DNA from: a gamma proteobacterium HdN1
GTDB taxonomy: Bacteria > Pseudomonadota > Gammaproteobacteria > Pseudomonadales > Ketobacteraceae
Reading direction: 5' to 3'
Assembly (NCBI GenBank): GCA_000198515.1
Contig: FP929140.1
Coordinates: forward strand, 904,527-968,526
Length of the DNA stretch: 64,000 nt
Both the position numbers and the translations under genes were made by a program. The notes below the pieces were generated by a model. That model had not been told where the DNA came from, did no database searches, and was given only the letters and a program-made list of their open reading frames with translations. Positions 26,070-35,906 of the stretch are shown here, piece after piece. Every line of letters begins with the position of its first letter. Positions within the stretch are counted from its first letter, which is position 1.

Positions 26070-28802
26070 ATGGAATTGAATAAACAATTTTACTGCTACT
26101 GGGGAAAGGCGTCTCCGCAGTGTGTGGGTGGGGAACGATTCCACCTTTTGCCTTATCACTCTCTAGATGTTGCCGCTTGTGGTCAGGCTCTTTTAGCGAT
26201 GCCGAATTTTTCGATTCAGCAATTGGCGAAAGAGCTTGGGTGGGAACAATCTTTGGTTGAATCGCTATTTGTTTTTTTTCTGGCGCTACATGATCTGGGG
26301 AAATTTTCTCGCGCGTTTCAGGGGCTAGTGCGGGAGCTTTCGCCTGATCTTGTGCAGGCAGATGAAAGTAAGCGATATGATCGCCGCCATGATACGTTGG
26401 GATGGTTGCTTTGGAAGCAGGATATTTCTGAGAATTTTCACGGGCAATGCCTTCCGGATCTAGGCCATGAATTCTGGTCGGTTTGGATCAGAAGCGTCGT
26501 TGGTCATCATGGGAAGCCGCCTGAAGAAGTGGGTTGTGGTGGTTTGATTGCTTTGGATGCAGGCGACTATTTTCTGAAGCAAGATCGAATAGCGGCGCGT
26601 GATTTTGTGGCGGAGGTTGCAGACCGGCTGCTTACAGAAAAATTACCAGCACCAACAAAGAATCAATTAATTGTTCTGAGAAAGCATGCTTGGCGTCTAG
26701 CGGGCATATCAGTTCTGGCAGACTGGCTGGGTTCCAACCAAGCATTTTTTCCCTACAGTAGTAGCCGTTTGGCATTGCGAGATTATTGGCAGCAGGCTCA
26801 ACAGAATGCAGTGCTTGCGATATCCTCGTCAGGGCTGCAATGGAAGCAGTCGAGGTCGTGGAAAAACCCCTTCGAACTATTTGAATATCTCCGTGAGCCG
26901 ACGCCCTTGCAGCAGTATGCCGCAACGGTCGAACTTGAGAATGGGCCACAGCTATTTTTGCTGGAAGATGTTACCGGTGCAGGTAAAACCGAAGCAGCAC
27001 TGATTCTGACCCAGAGACTGATGCAGGCAGTGCGGGCGCATGGCCTTTACTTCGCGCTTCCAAGCATGGCCACGGCCAACCAGATGTATCAGCGTGTGGG
27101 CACGGTTTACCGTTGCCTTTACGATGTGGAGGCGCATCCTTCCCTAATTCTGGCGCATGGTGCACGCATGCTGGTGGATGGCTTTCGAGAGAGTGTGCTG
27201 CAGGAACAAGTAGACGACATCTGTTACCAGCCAACCGAAGCCTCGGCCAGCGTGCAATGCAACGTGTGGTTGGCAGACAATCGTAAGAAGGCGCTGCTTG
27301 CCGAGGTAGGAGTGGGCACGCTGGATCAGGCGTTGTTGGCGGTATTGCCAGCCCGTCATCAGTCACTTCGTCTGCTGGGGTTGTCGGGCAAAGTGCTTCT
27401 GGTGGACGAAGTGCACGCCTATGACCCTTATATGATGAGTCTGTTGAAAGTTCTGTTGACAGCTCATGCTCGGCAGGGTGGCAGTGCGATCCTGCTTTCG
27501 GCTACGTTACCCTTGGCTGAGCGTGATGATCTGCTTGCAGCATTCCGGCTTGGTTTGGGTGTCAATCACGATTCATTTCTTGCTGATTCGCGCTATCCAC
27601 TTGCCGTGCGAGCAGGCAAAAATGTATGCCCTCATGCATGCGCAACACGCAAACAGGTTCAGCGTCGCGTGGAAGTGCGAGCCGTGCATTGTGAAGAGGA
27701 TGCAGTAGCGTTGATTGTGGAACAAGCAAGGATTGGCCGTTGTGTCTGCTGGATTCGCAATACGGTAGATGATGCCAGAAGCGCACATCGACTATTGAGT
27801 GATAGTGTCCCTGAGGCCAATTTGACGCTGTTCCATAGCCGCTACGCGATGGGTGATCGGCTGGACATTGAAGGGCAACTGCTTTCACGCTTTGGCAAGT
27901 ATTCACAGGGAAAAGATCGCGCTGGCATGGTGTTGATTGGGACTCAGGTTCTTGAGCAGAGTCTGGATTTCGATGTGGATCTGATGATTTCCGATCTGGC
28001 GCCTATCGACTTGGTAATACAGCGGGCAGGCCGACTGCAACGGCATGCACGCCAGCGCAATGGCGATCCTGTAAAGGATGATGGTGTCGAGCAGCGTGAT
28101 GCGCCTTTGCTCTATTTGCTGATGCCTGAAGCTGTCGATGATCCGCAGGCAGACTGGTATTCATCGTTGTTCCCCAAGGCGTGTTATGTCTACCCCGATG
28201 CGGGCAAGCTCTGGCGAGGTGCGCGGGCTTTGATGAATGCAGGTTGCATCATTAGTCCTGGCGAGCAGGGGCAGGCGGGTGCGGTGCGTGAGTTGGTCGA
28301 GGCTGTTTATGGGCGGGATGTCGAGGCTGTGCCCGATAACCTGCAAAAAGCCACTCAGATGCAGTTAGGGAAAGACCTGGCCAAGCAAAGCCAAGCAAAT
28401 TTCAACGCCCTTCGATTGGATAAGGGCTACTGCATTGATAGCAGTGGCCGCTGGTATGAGGATCATGTGGCGCCAACTCGTCTGGGTGACGAGACGCAGA
28501 CCTTGTATTTGGCGCTATTCAGAAATGACGAGCTGCATCCGTTGTGCGATCAAGGTGCGTATCAGTGGGAGCAGTCTTCAGTGCGTGTTGATGCTAGGCG
28601 TATACAGTCATTGGCGCCGGAGTGGCTGCAGCGATTCGCAGGCCACTTGCAAAACCTGCGTAGTCGTTATCGGCTCTTGGAAGAGCCTGCTTTTGTGTTG
28701 CCGCTGGTGAAAGACGGCGAACGTTGGGTGGCGAAGGTTCTGGATGGTCGGGGGCGGGTGACAGAGATGAGTTACTGCAAAAAAGATGGGCTTGGCTGGT
28801 GA
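26070..28802 (+). CDS. cas3: CRISPR-associated helicase/nuclease Cas3 (type I-E)
   Basis: Cas3 (910 aa) is recruited by Cascade bound to target DNA, unwinds it with ATP and degrades it. The N-terminal HD nuclease domain (about 20-230) has its metal-binding residues in YHSLD (about 30) and ALHDLGKF (about 73). The SF2 helicase follows with Walker A TGAGKTEAAL (about 301), DEVHAYDPY (DExH motif, about 446) and SATLPL. The C-terminal part contains GTQVLEQSLDFDVDLMISDL (about 632) and QRAGRLQRH. The gene starts 110 bp after the left 74-bp repeat. It is separated from cas8e by 260 bp, so it probably has its own transcript. Intact. Confidence 0.95.
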   Translation: MELNKQFYCYWGKASPQCVGGERFHLLPYHSLDVAACGQALLAMPNFSIQQLAKELGWEQSLVESLFVFFLALHDLGKFSRAFQGLVRELSPDLVQADESKRYDRRHDTLGWLLWKQDISENFHGQCLPDLGHEFWSVWIRSVVGHHGKPPEEVGCGGLIALDAGDYFLKQDRIAARDFVAEVADRLLTEKLPAPTKNQLIVLRKHAWRLAGISVLADWLGSNQAFFPYSSSRLALRDYWQQAQQNAVLAISSSGLQWKQSRSWKNPFELFEYLREPTPLQQYAATVELENGPQLFLLEDVTGAGKTEAALILTQRLMQAVRAHGLYFALPSMATANQMYQRVGTVYRCLYDVEAHPSLILAHGARMLVDGFRESVLQEQVDDICYQPTEASASVQCNVWLADNRKKALLAEVGVGTLDQALLAVLPARHQSLRLLGLSGKVLLVDEVHAYDPYMMSLLKVLLTAHARQGGSAILLSATLPLAERDDLLAAFRLGLGVNHDSFLADSRYPLAVRAGKNVCPHACATRKQVQRRVEVRAVHCEEDAVALIVEQARIGRCVCWIRNTVDDARSAHRLLSDSVPEANLTLFHSRYAMGDRLDIEGQLLSRFGKYSQGKDRAGMVLIGTQVLEQSLDFDVDLMISDLAPIDLVIQRAGRLQRHARQRNGDPVKDDGVEQRDAPLLYLLMPEAVDDPQADWYSSLFPKACYVYPDAGKLWRGARALMNAGCIISPGEQGQAGAVRELVEAVYGRDVEAVPDNLQKATQMQLGKDLAKQSQANFNALRLDKGYCIDSSGRWYEDHVAPTRLGDETQTLYLALFRNDELHPLCDQGAYQWEQSSVRVDARRIQSLAPEWLQRFAGHLQNLRSRYRLLEEPAFVLPLVKDGERWVAKVLDGRGRVTEMSYCKKDGLGW

Positions 28803-28823
28803 TTTGGCGGGCATCCATGCCCA

Positions 28824-28912
28824 CAAGCCCCGCAAGGGCGGGGAATAGCTAAAAAACAGCTAAAAAACAGCGACCAAACCGGTTTATCCCCTCTTGGGTG
28901 GGGAATAAGGCG
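28824..28912 (+). CRISPR. Degenerate repeat-spacer-repeat-like unit between cas3 and cas8e
   Basis: Two hairpins lie in the 260-bp gap 28803-29062. The first is CCCCGC-AAGG-GCGGGG at 28828-28843. Its 6-bp stem is identical to the stem of the array repeat (CCCCGC-ATCT-GCGGGG). The second is CCCCTC-TTGG-GTGGGG at 28888-28903, the same size with one mismatched pair. Both are followed by AATA, and their starts are 60 bp apart, against 61 bp in the array. The spacer-like part contains an 11-bp tandem repeat, AGCTAAAAAAC twice (28847-28868). Neither stem is followed by a T run, so these are not simple terminators. Such a unit could give a Cas6e-processed crRNA-like RNA; that role is inference. A further hairpin, GGGCA-TCCA-TGCCC, lies just after the cas3 stop. 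Confidence 0.5.
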
Positions 28913-29062
28913 GCGGGTAAATGATAACGCATTTAGGGAGTGTTTTAACGTTTCTCTGATTTTACGCTGGAGCAGGTGGGTTGCGGTAGTTGTGCTCTTC
29001 GACAGGCAGCTTGTGACCGTCATGCGAATTCGCGTCACCATAAGTATTGACAGGGACTAAAT

Positions 29063-30616
29063 ATGAATCTTGTTTCGGATCGTTGGTTGTGCTGTGTTTC
29101 TTTTGAGGGGGAAAAAGAGTGTATCTCTCCGATAGGTTTGGGGGGGGCACAGTGGCGCGACATCCGATCCGCACGGCCGGATTTTCGGGGCGCCCTCTAT
29201 CAATTTCTGATTGGATTGCTGCAAACAGCCTACGCCCCAGAGGATCTGGATGAATGGCGTGAGCGATTCGCCAATCCGCCAGATACCGAAATTCTGTCTG
29301 CTGCGTTTGCAACCTGGCAGGATGCGTTTCATCTGGAGAGCGATGGCCCTGCCTTTATGCAGGATTTGGCGCTGCCGCAAGAGGTCAATCAGCTGCCCGT
29401 ACTGGAGTTATTGATTGATGCCGGTTCTGCCAGCAATCTGTATTTCAACAAGCCGATACAGAATCATGGGCTGTGTGAAAGCTGCTGCGCGCAGGCATTG
29501 CTGACACTACAACTGAATGCGCCGTCTGGTGGGCGTGGCGTTCGCACTTCTTTGCGCGGCGGCGGGCCACTCACCTCACTATTATTGCCGGTGGGTGAAA
29601 ATGCCACGCTTTGGCAAAAACTCTGGCTCAATGTTTTGCCACAAGATGTTCTCGATCAACCTCCAATCAAGACGCCAAGCGATGTCTTGCCATGGTTGGC
29701 CGCAACGCGCACAAGTGATGACAAGGGTGGGCAGGAAACCCCGCCGGAATCGGTGCACCCCCTGCAAGCATACTGGAGTATGCCGCGACGGATACGACTG
29801 GATATTTCCACTGCACATCACGGGGATTGTTCGTTGTGTGGTGCCAGTGATGTGCGTCTGTTTAGGCACTATTACACCCGCCATGGTGGCACCAACTATA
29901 CCGGCGCATGGACACATCCGTTGACACCTTACTGTCTTGATTCGAACGGAAAAAAGCCTCCGATCTCCATTAAGGGGCGACAGGCCGGGCGGGGGTATCG
30001 AGATTGGCTGGGACTGGTACTGGGCAACGACGATCATCAGCCGGACGCGGCTAAAGTAGTGGCGCACTTCACGGCCAAGTTAAACAAGCCAGCCGTACGC
30101 CTGTGGTGCTTCGGTTATGACATGTCGAACATGAAAGCCCTCTGCTGGTACGACAGCACTCTGCCCGTACACGCCATCCCAGCCGATATTCAGCGTGCGT
30201 TTACCAAAAGCGTCAAACAAATATTGGACTCAGCCAATGATATGGCGACGGTTCTGCACAAGCAGGTGAAAGCGGCTTGGTTCCGCCGCCCTGGCGATGT
30301 GGGTGCAGAACCCGCAGTGCAGCAAAGTTTTTGGCAGGGCTCCGAAGTAACGTTTTATCGGGTGCTGAATGAGCTGAGCGCGCTGGATTTTGAAAGGGAA
30401 GCGGATTTGGCCCTCGTCTATCGCAGCTGGTTACTGGATACACGCAGACAAGTGTTGGAACTCTTCGATCATTGGGTCTTGAGCGGCCCGGTTGAAGATA
30501 TGGACCTGCAACGTGTCGTTAAGGCGCGAGCCGACCTGGCCAAGGATCTCAATAGCGGAAAGTCAGTGAAGCCGCTGTGGAAAATAGTCAATCAATATCA
30601 TAAGGAGCAGGCATGA
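29063..30616 (+). CDS. casA: Type I-E Cascade large subunit Cas8e (Cse1/CasA)
   Basis: Cas8e (517 aa) recognises the PAM, opens the target DNA and recruits Cas3. The N-terminal domain starts MNLVSDRWLCCVSFEGE, and the middle contains a zinc-ribbon-like segment around CSLCGASDVRLFRHYYTRHG (about 255-275). The C-terminal four-helix bundle occupies about 370-510. The length matches the E. coli family member (about 500 aa). It begins the Cascade operon; the ATG is preceded by AGGGA. Its stop overlaps cse2 (ATGA). The upstream 260 bp must hold the promoter and also the repeat-like hairpins. Confidence 0.93.
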   Translation: MNLVSDRWLCCVSFEGEKECISPIGLGGAQWRDIRSARPDFRGALYQFLIGLLQTAYAPEDLDEWRERFANPPDTEILSAAFATWQDAFHLESDGPAFMQDLALPQEVNQLPVLELLIDAGSASNLYFNKPIQNHGLCESCCAQALLTLQLNAPSGGRGVRTSLRGGGPLTSLLLPVGENATLWQKLWLNVLPQDVLDQPPIKTPSDVLPWLAATRTSDDKGGQETPPESVHPLQAYWSMPRRIRLDISTAHHGDCSLCGASDVRLFRHYYTRHGGTNYTGAWTHPLTPYCLDSNGKKPPISIKGRQAGRGYRDWLGLVLGNDDHQPDAAKVVAHFTAKLNKPAVRLWCFGYDMSNMKALCWYDSTLPVHAIPADIQRAFTKSVKQILDSANDMATVLHKQVKAAWFRRPGDVGAEPAVQQSFWQGSEVTFYRVLNELSALDFEREADLALVYRSWLLDTRRQVLELFDHWVLSGPVEDMDLQRVVKARADLAKDLNSGKSVKPLWKIVNQYHKEQA

Positions 30617-31254
30617 GGCCGAGAAAACCCAAGCTTAACGATGCCCAGCAACGCTGGGTGCGTGATTGGTGGCGTGCGTTGCAGCCCAGAGTAGAGGACG
30701 ATCAGCATCTGCCAAAGGAACTTCTGGCCATGGGGCGCGGCGAGCGAGCACAGTTACGTCGCTGCAAAAATGCAAATGAACTACTGTCCCATGAAGCAAC
30801 GTTGTTGTTGGCAGAAAAGCTGATTTCATTGAACGGAGAAAACAGTGTTTTTCCGGGTAATCCAAAAACCTACGAGCTGGTAGCGTTGATGGCAGGCGTT
30901 CTGGTTGGCGCCAAAGATGATCTTCGTGATGGAAAAACGCTGGCATGGCATTTAGGGCATGCTTCTGGTAATGAGCGGCCGAAGATGAGTGATCTGCGCT
31001 TCAAAATTATGCAGCGTGCCCAGAAGATGGATGATCTTTATATTCAATGGCGAAGGGCCGTGAAGATGGCGGATGGCAAGGTCGATATTGCGCGCTTAGC
31101 GGATGATCTGTTGAGCTGGCTGATTGATCTGAACCGTTCCGCATCGCGCGCGAGTGATGGCGTCAAATTCCATTGGGCTTATGACTTTTATCTGAATGCG
31201 CGGGAGCATGCTGCTTCCCAAGAACCTGAATCTAACAAGGAGATTTCCAAATGA
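30613..31254 (+). CDS. casB: Type I-E Cascade small subunit Cse2 (CasB)
   Basis: Cse2 (213 aa) forms a dimer along the belly of Cascade and stabilises the R-loop with the non-target strand. The protein is all-helical and basic, as in the family. Recognisable parts are the start MRPRKPKLNDAQQRWVRDWW, the middle LMAGVLVGAKDD, and the conserved region SDLRFKIMQRA near residue 120. It overlaps cas8e at its start and cas7e at its end, each by 4 bp, so the order cas8e-cse2-cas7e is translationally coupled. It is slightly longer than E. coli CasB (160 aa), mainly at the C-terminus. Confidence 0.9.
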   Translation: MRPRKPKLNDAQQRWVRDWWRALQPRVEDDQHLPKELLAMGRGERAQLRRCKNANELLSHEATLLLAEKLISLNGENSVFPGNPKTYELVALMAGVLVGAKDDLRDGKTLAWHLGHASGNERPKMSDLRFKIMQRAQKMDDLYIQWRRAVKMADGKVDIARLADDLLSWLIDLNRSASRASDGVKFHWAYDFYLNAREHAASQEPESNKEISK

Positions 31255-32285
31255 CTCGATTTGTTCAGCTGCACCTTTTGACGTCTTATCCGCCTGCGAA
31301 TTTGAATCGTGATGATTTGGGGAATCCAAAAACGGCTAGGTTGGGTGGCGTAGAACGCCTGCGAGTGTCGTCGCAAAGCCTCAAACGTGCATGGCGTACT
31401 TCTGAATTGTTTCAGCAGCAGCTTGAAGGAGCTATCGGTACTCGTACAAAGCGGTTGGGTGTTGACGCGTTTGACGGATTGCTCACAGCGGGTGCCAGCG
31501 AGAAACAGGCCCGTGAATGGGCAGGGCAGATTGCCAAAGTATATGGAGCAATAAAGAAAGACAACCCACTTGAAATTGAACAGCTCGTGCATGTCGCACC
31601 AGACGAGCGCACTGTGCTCGATGCGCTGGTGGGAACGCTGGCGCGCGAAAAGCGCGGTCCAAGTGACGAGGAGTTGGATTCATTATTACAGAAGCAAACC
31701 GCTGTTGATATTGCGATGTTTGGAAGAATGCTGGCATCCAAGCCTGAATACAATGGTGAAGCAGCGGTTCAAGTAGCCCATGCCATAGGCGTACATGCAT
31801 CAGCCATTGAAGATGACTACTTCACCGCGGTTGATGATCTTAATCAAAATGAGCCTGGTGCAGCGCATATCGGTGAATCCGGCTTCGCCGCCGCCGTTTT
31901 CTACCAATACATATGCATCGACCGGGATTTGCTGAAGAAGAACCTGGGAGGCAACGAAGCCCTGACTCAGAAGGCGTTGCGTGCGCTAACTGAAGCGGCA
32001 GTGAAAGTCGGCCCGACAGGCAAGCAGAACAGCTATGCGAGCCGCGCCTATGCGCATTATGCGCTGGCGGAAAAGGGCGCACAGCAGCCGCGCTCACTCT
32101 CATTGGCCTTCGTCAAACCGGTGAGTGGCGAAGATTATGCTGCAGAGGCGATCGAAGTTCTGGAGCGGGTGCGTGACAACATGGACAAGGTTTATGGCGA
32201 CTGCGCAGACAAGCGCAACCAGTTCAACACGCTCGCAGGCGAAGGCTCGCTCAAAGCCATGCTTGAATTTGTCGCAGTGGAGTAA
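31251..32285 (+). CDS. casC: Type I-E Cascade backbone subunit Cas7e (Cse4/CasC)
   Basis: Cas7e (344 aa) polymerises in six copies along the crRNA to form the Cascade backbone. The N-terminus is typical: FVQLHLLTSYPPANLNRDD, followed by the RNA-binding segment RVSSQSLKRAWRTS (about 42-55). The thumb region lies around 90-200. The C-terminal part contains AYAHYALAEKGAQQPRSLSL and the final RRM strand. The length is usual for type I-E. It begins in the stop of cse2 (ATGA) and is followed by cas5e after 3 bp. Confidence 0.94.
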   Translation: MTRFVQLHLLTSYPPANLNRDDLGNPKTARLGGVERLRVSSQSLKRAWRTSELFQQQLEGAIGTRTKRLGVDAFDGLLTAGASEKQAREWAGQIAKVYGAIKKDNPLEIEQLVHVAPDERTVLDALVGTLAREKRGPSDEELDSLLQKQTAVDIAMFGRMLASKPEYNGEAAVQVAHAIGVHASAIEDDYFTAVDDLNQNEPGAAHIGESGFAAAVFYQYICIDRDLLKKNLGGNEALTQKALRALTEAAVKVGPTGKQNSYASRAYAHYALAEKGAQQPRSLSLAFVKPVSGEDYAAEAIEVLERVRDNMDKVYGDCADKRNQFNTLAGEGSLKAMLEFVAVE

Positions 32286-32288
32286 GTT

Positions 32289-33056
32289 ATGACCGACTAT
32301 CTGCTACTGCGCCTCTATGGCCCTCTGGCCAGTTGGGGTGAGATTGCGGTGGGCGAGTCGCGGCACTCGGCAGTGCATCCTTCCCGCTCGGCTCTTCTGG
32401 GGCTTTTGGGTGCCGCGCTGGGAATCGAGCGGCATGACGATGCTGGTCAGCAGGCGCTGATCCAGGGTTACCGCTTTGGCATCAAGCTGGAATGTGTCGG
32501 CTCCCCGCTGCGTGACTATCACACTGTACAAACGGGAGTGCCGCCACGTAAGTTCCAGTTTCGCTCGCGTCGTCAGGAATTGGCGGCAGACAAGATTGAT
32601 ACCATTCTGTCGACTCGCGAATATCGCTGCGACAGTCTGGCATTGGTGGCAGTGGAAGCGATGCCGGGAGCTCCCGTGAATTTGATAAGTTTGGCTGAAG
32701 CACTGCGCCGCCCGCACTTTGCGTTATACCTCGGTCGCAAATCCTGCCCGTTGGCTTTGCCTTTGTTGCCGCAAGTGATTTCCGCACCATCGTTGCGGGT
32801 GGCATTGGATGGTGTTGAATGGCCATCGTTGCTGGGGCTGCTTGATCGGCGTCAGCCAAAACAGGCATGGCCAACCAGAGGTGATCGCCAGGCATTTCGT
32901 TCTGGGCAAACGCGCTATTACTGGGAAGACGGTATGCAAGCGGGCATGCAGCCCAGCTTCGACGCATGGCGACACGATCAACCTTTATCTCGACCCCGCT
33001 GGCAGTTTTCACCGCGCCGCGAATGGGTGGCCCTAGATGAGGGAGATCGCCCATGA
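32289..33056 (+). CDS. casD: Type I-E Cascade subunit Cas5e (CasD)
   Basis: Cas5e (255 aa) caps the 5' handle of the crRNA at the tail of Cascade. The conserved N-terminal RAMP segment is LLLRLYGPLASWGEIAVGES, followed by HPSRSALLGLLGAALGI. A short segment near YHTVQTG matches the family motif in the thumb. The last 60 residues are more variable. The gene lies 3 bp after cas7e and overlaps cas6e by 4 bp. Complete; no missing motif. Confidence 0.93.
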   Translation: MTDYLLLRLYGPLASWGEIAVGESRHSAVHPSRSALLGLLGAALGIERHDDAGQQALIQGYRFGIKLECVGSPLRDYHTVQTGVPPRKFQFRSRRQELAADKIDTILSTREYRCDSLALVAVEAMPGAPVNLISLAEALRRPHFALYLGRKSCPLALPLLPQVISAPSLRVALDGVEWPSLLGLLDRRQPKQAWPTRGDRQAFRSGQTRYYWEDGMQAGMQPSFDAWRHDQPLSRPRWQFSPRREWVALDEGDRP

Positions 33057-33718
33057 GCCATTATTTTTCATGCGTCCGTTTGTTGGCCAGCCCACGCCAG
33101 AATGATTGGTTGCGCGACTTGGCGCGGCATGGCGAACCTTATCGGGATCATGCGCTGATCTGGAAGCTGTTTCCAGGTGACGGCGCCAAAAGAGACTTTG
33201 TATTTCGCCGGCTGGACGACGAGCGTTCCTATTATGTGGTGTCTGCTAGGCCACCGCAGCCGGATTCCAGTCTGTTCCAGATTCAAAGTAAACCTTATGC
33301 GCCAATACTAGAAAAAGGCGAATGGTTGCGCTTTGAGCTTCGGGCAAATCCAACGGTTAGCCTCCGCCGTGAGGGTGGTCGCGCCCGCCGTCATGACGTA
33401 TTGATGAATGCCAAACGCGGTATCCCGTTGGATCAGAAAGACAGGATGGCCAGCGTGCTGGAGGAAGCAGGCAGGAATTGGTTGGTGGAGCGTGCTGAAA
33501 CACTGGGGATGGTGGTTCGTGAAGAAAGTTTGATGCAGGACGGATATCGTCAGCACCGACTTACACGCAAGGGCAACAGTATCCAGTTTTCAACTTTGGA
33601 TTATCAGGGAGTGGCGCAGGTAGCAGAACCAGATCGTCTGAGATGTGCGTTGCTCGATGGTGTTGGCCATAGCAAGGGGTTTGGTTGTGGTTTGTTGTTG
33701 GTTAAGCGGATTGGCTGA
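33053..33718 (+). CDS. casE: CRISPR pre-crRNA endoribonuclease Cas6e (Cse3/CasE)
   Basis: Cas6e (221 aa) cuts the array transcript 3' of each repeat hairpin and stays bound to the mature crRNA. Two ferredoxin-like halves are expected; the active-site histidine is in HALIWKLFP (His33), equivalent to the catalytic His of Thermus Cse3. The glycine-rich loop near the C-terminus reads GVGHSKGFGCGLLLVKRI, typical of Cas6. Its natural substrate should be the CCCCGC-ATCT-GCGGGG hairpin of the array. The hairpin at 28828-28843 has the same stem and could also be cut. It overlaps the KilA-N gene by one base. Confidence 0.94.
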   Translation: MSHYFSCVRLLASPRQNDWLRDLARHGEPYRDHALIWKLFPGDGAKRDFVFRRLDDERSYYVVSARPPQPDSSLFQIQSKPYAPILEKGEWLRFELRANPTVSLRREGGRARRHDVLMNAKRGIPLDQKDRMASVLEEAGRNWLVERAETLGMVVREESLMQDGYRQHRLTRKGNSIQFSTLDYQGVAQVAEPDRLRCALLDGVGHSKGFGCGLLLVKRIG

Positions 33719-34578
33719 TGCCTAAATTAGATGTCACAGGGAAGGAAAACGCAGGAATGAAACCCAAACTACAGGTTCTTGAGCAGGAAATTGCCACCTA
33801 CGCCAAGGATGGCCTCGAATACATCTGTATTACCGATATTGCCCGCTTCAAGAATCCTGATCGTACCGGACAGATCATAGGCAATTGGTTACGCAACCGA
33901 AATACCATCGAATTTCTGGGTATTTGGGAGCAGCTCAACAACCCCGATTTTAATGTCATCGAATTCGATGAGTTTAGAAAGCAAGCCGGCCTGAACAGCT
34001 TCACTCTTACCCCCAAGCAATGGATCGACCAAACGGGCGCTATTGGGCTGATTTCCAAGGCAGGCCGCTACGGCGGCACCTATGCGCAAAAAGACATTGC
34101 CTTCGAGTTTGCCAGCTGGATATCGGTTGAATTCAAACTATATCTGATCAAGGAATTCCAGCGCCTCAAAGAGCAGGAATTCCAGCAACTGGGCTGGGAC
34201 ATACGGCGCAACTTGGCCAAGGTCAACTACCTGATCCACACCGATGCCATCAAGGAAAACCTGATTCCGGATACGTTAACGCCGCAACAGATCAGCTTTG
34301 TCTATGCCAGCGAAGCGGATCTGCTGAATGTGGCACTGTTTGGCGTGACGGCTAGGCAATGGCGAGATGCGAATCCAGAACTGAAGGGCAATATTCGCGA
34401 TCACGCCAATGTGCATCAACTGGTTTGTCTGGCGAATCTGGAATCAATGAATGCGCATTTTATCGAGCAGAAAATGCCGCAATCCGAACGACTGGTCAAA
34501 TTGAATGAACTCGCAATCCGCCAGATGCGCGTACTGGTTGAAAAAAGTAGACCTGTTTTATCGCTACAGGACAAGTGA
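33718..34578 (+). CDS. KilA-N domain protein embedded in the cas operon
   Basis: A 286-residue protein with an N-terminal KilA-N domain, a DNA-binding module typical of phage antirepressors and large DNA viruses. The domain is seen at about residues 30-120: ITDIARFKNPDRTGQIIGNW, then EFLGIWEQLNNPDFN and the GRYGGTYAQKDIAFEFASWI segment. The C-terminal half (about 135-286) is helical and of unknown role. It is not a core type I-E component. Yet it lies between cas6e and cas1, its ATG overlaps the cas6e stop, and cas1 starts 9 bp after it, so it is co-transcribed. A start at 33757 (MKPKLQV) is possible. Candidate roles are regulation of the operon or an added defence function; this is inference. 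Confidence 0.85.
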   Translation: MPKLDVTGKENAGMKPKLQVLEQEIATYAKDGLEYICITDIARFKNPDRTGQIIGNWLRNRNTIEFLGIWEQLNNPDFNVIEFDEFRKQAGLNSFTLTPKQWIDQTGAIGLISKAGRYGGTYAQKDIAFEFASWISVEFKLYLIKEFQRLKEQEFQQLGWDIRRNLAKVNYLIHTDAIKENLIPDTLTPQQISFVYASEADLLNVALFGVTARQWRDANPELKGNIRDHANVHQLVCLANLESMNAHFIEQKMPQSERLVKLNELAIRQMRVLVEKSRPVLSLQDK

Positions 34579-34587
34579 GATCTATCC

Positions 34588-35807
<1,220 letters not shown>

Positions 35808-35906
35808 GTTCTTTAAACGCTTGGTTGCCCTTCTTTAACGTCTGCTATACTTGGTAGGCTTTTGCTTGTGTGATTTCTTTCGGTAGATCAATGATGTGCA
35901 GTAAGA
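35808..35906 (+). promoter_or_regulatory. CRISPR leader
   Basis: These 99 bp between the cas2 stop and the first repeat should hold the array promoter and the integration signals. A -10-like TATACT at 35846-35851 has TTGCCC 15 bp upstream, which is shorter than ideal spacing. A weak IHF-like site (ATCAATGATGTG) lies at about 35887-35898, close to the first repeat, where IHF acts in E. coli type I-E. Both sites are tentative. Confidence 0.6.

Noticed and set aside
28824-28912. The hairpins after cas3 as an ordinary rho-independent terminator
   Set aside because: Neither stem is followed by a T run on either strand, and their size, sequence and 60-bp spacing fit the CRISPR repeat better.
29047-29052. 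TTGACA just upstream of cas8e as a -35 box
   Set aside because: It lies only 11 bp before the start codon, so no -10 box and leader could fit before the gene.
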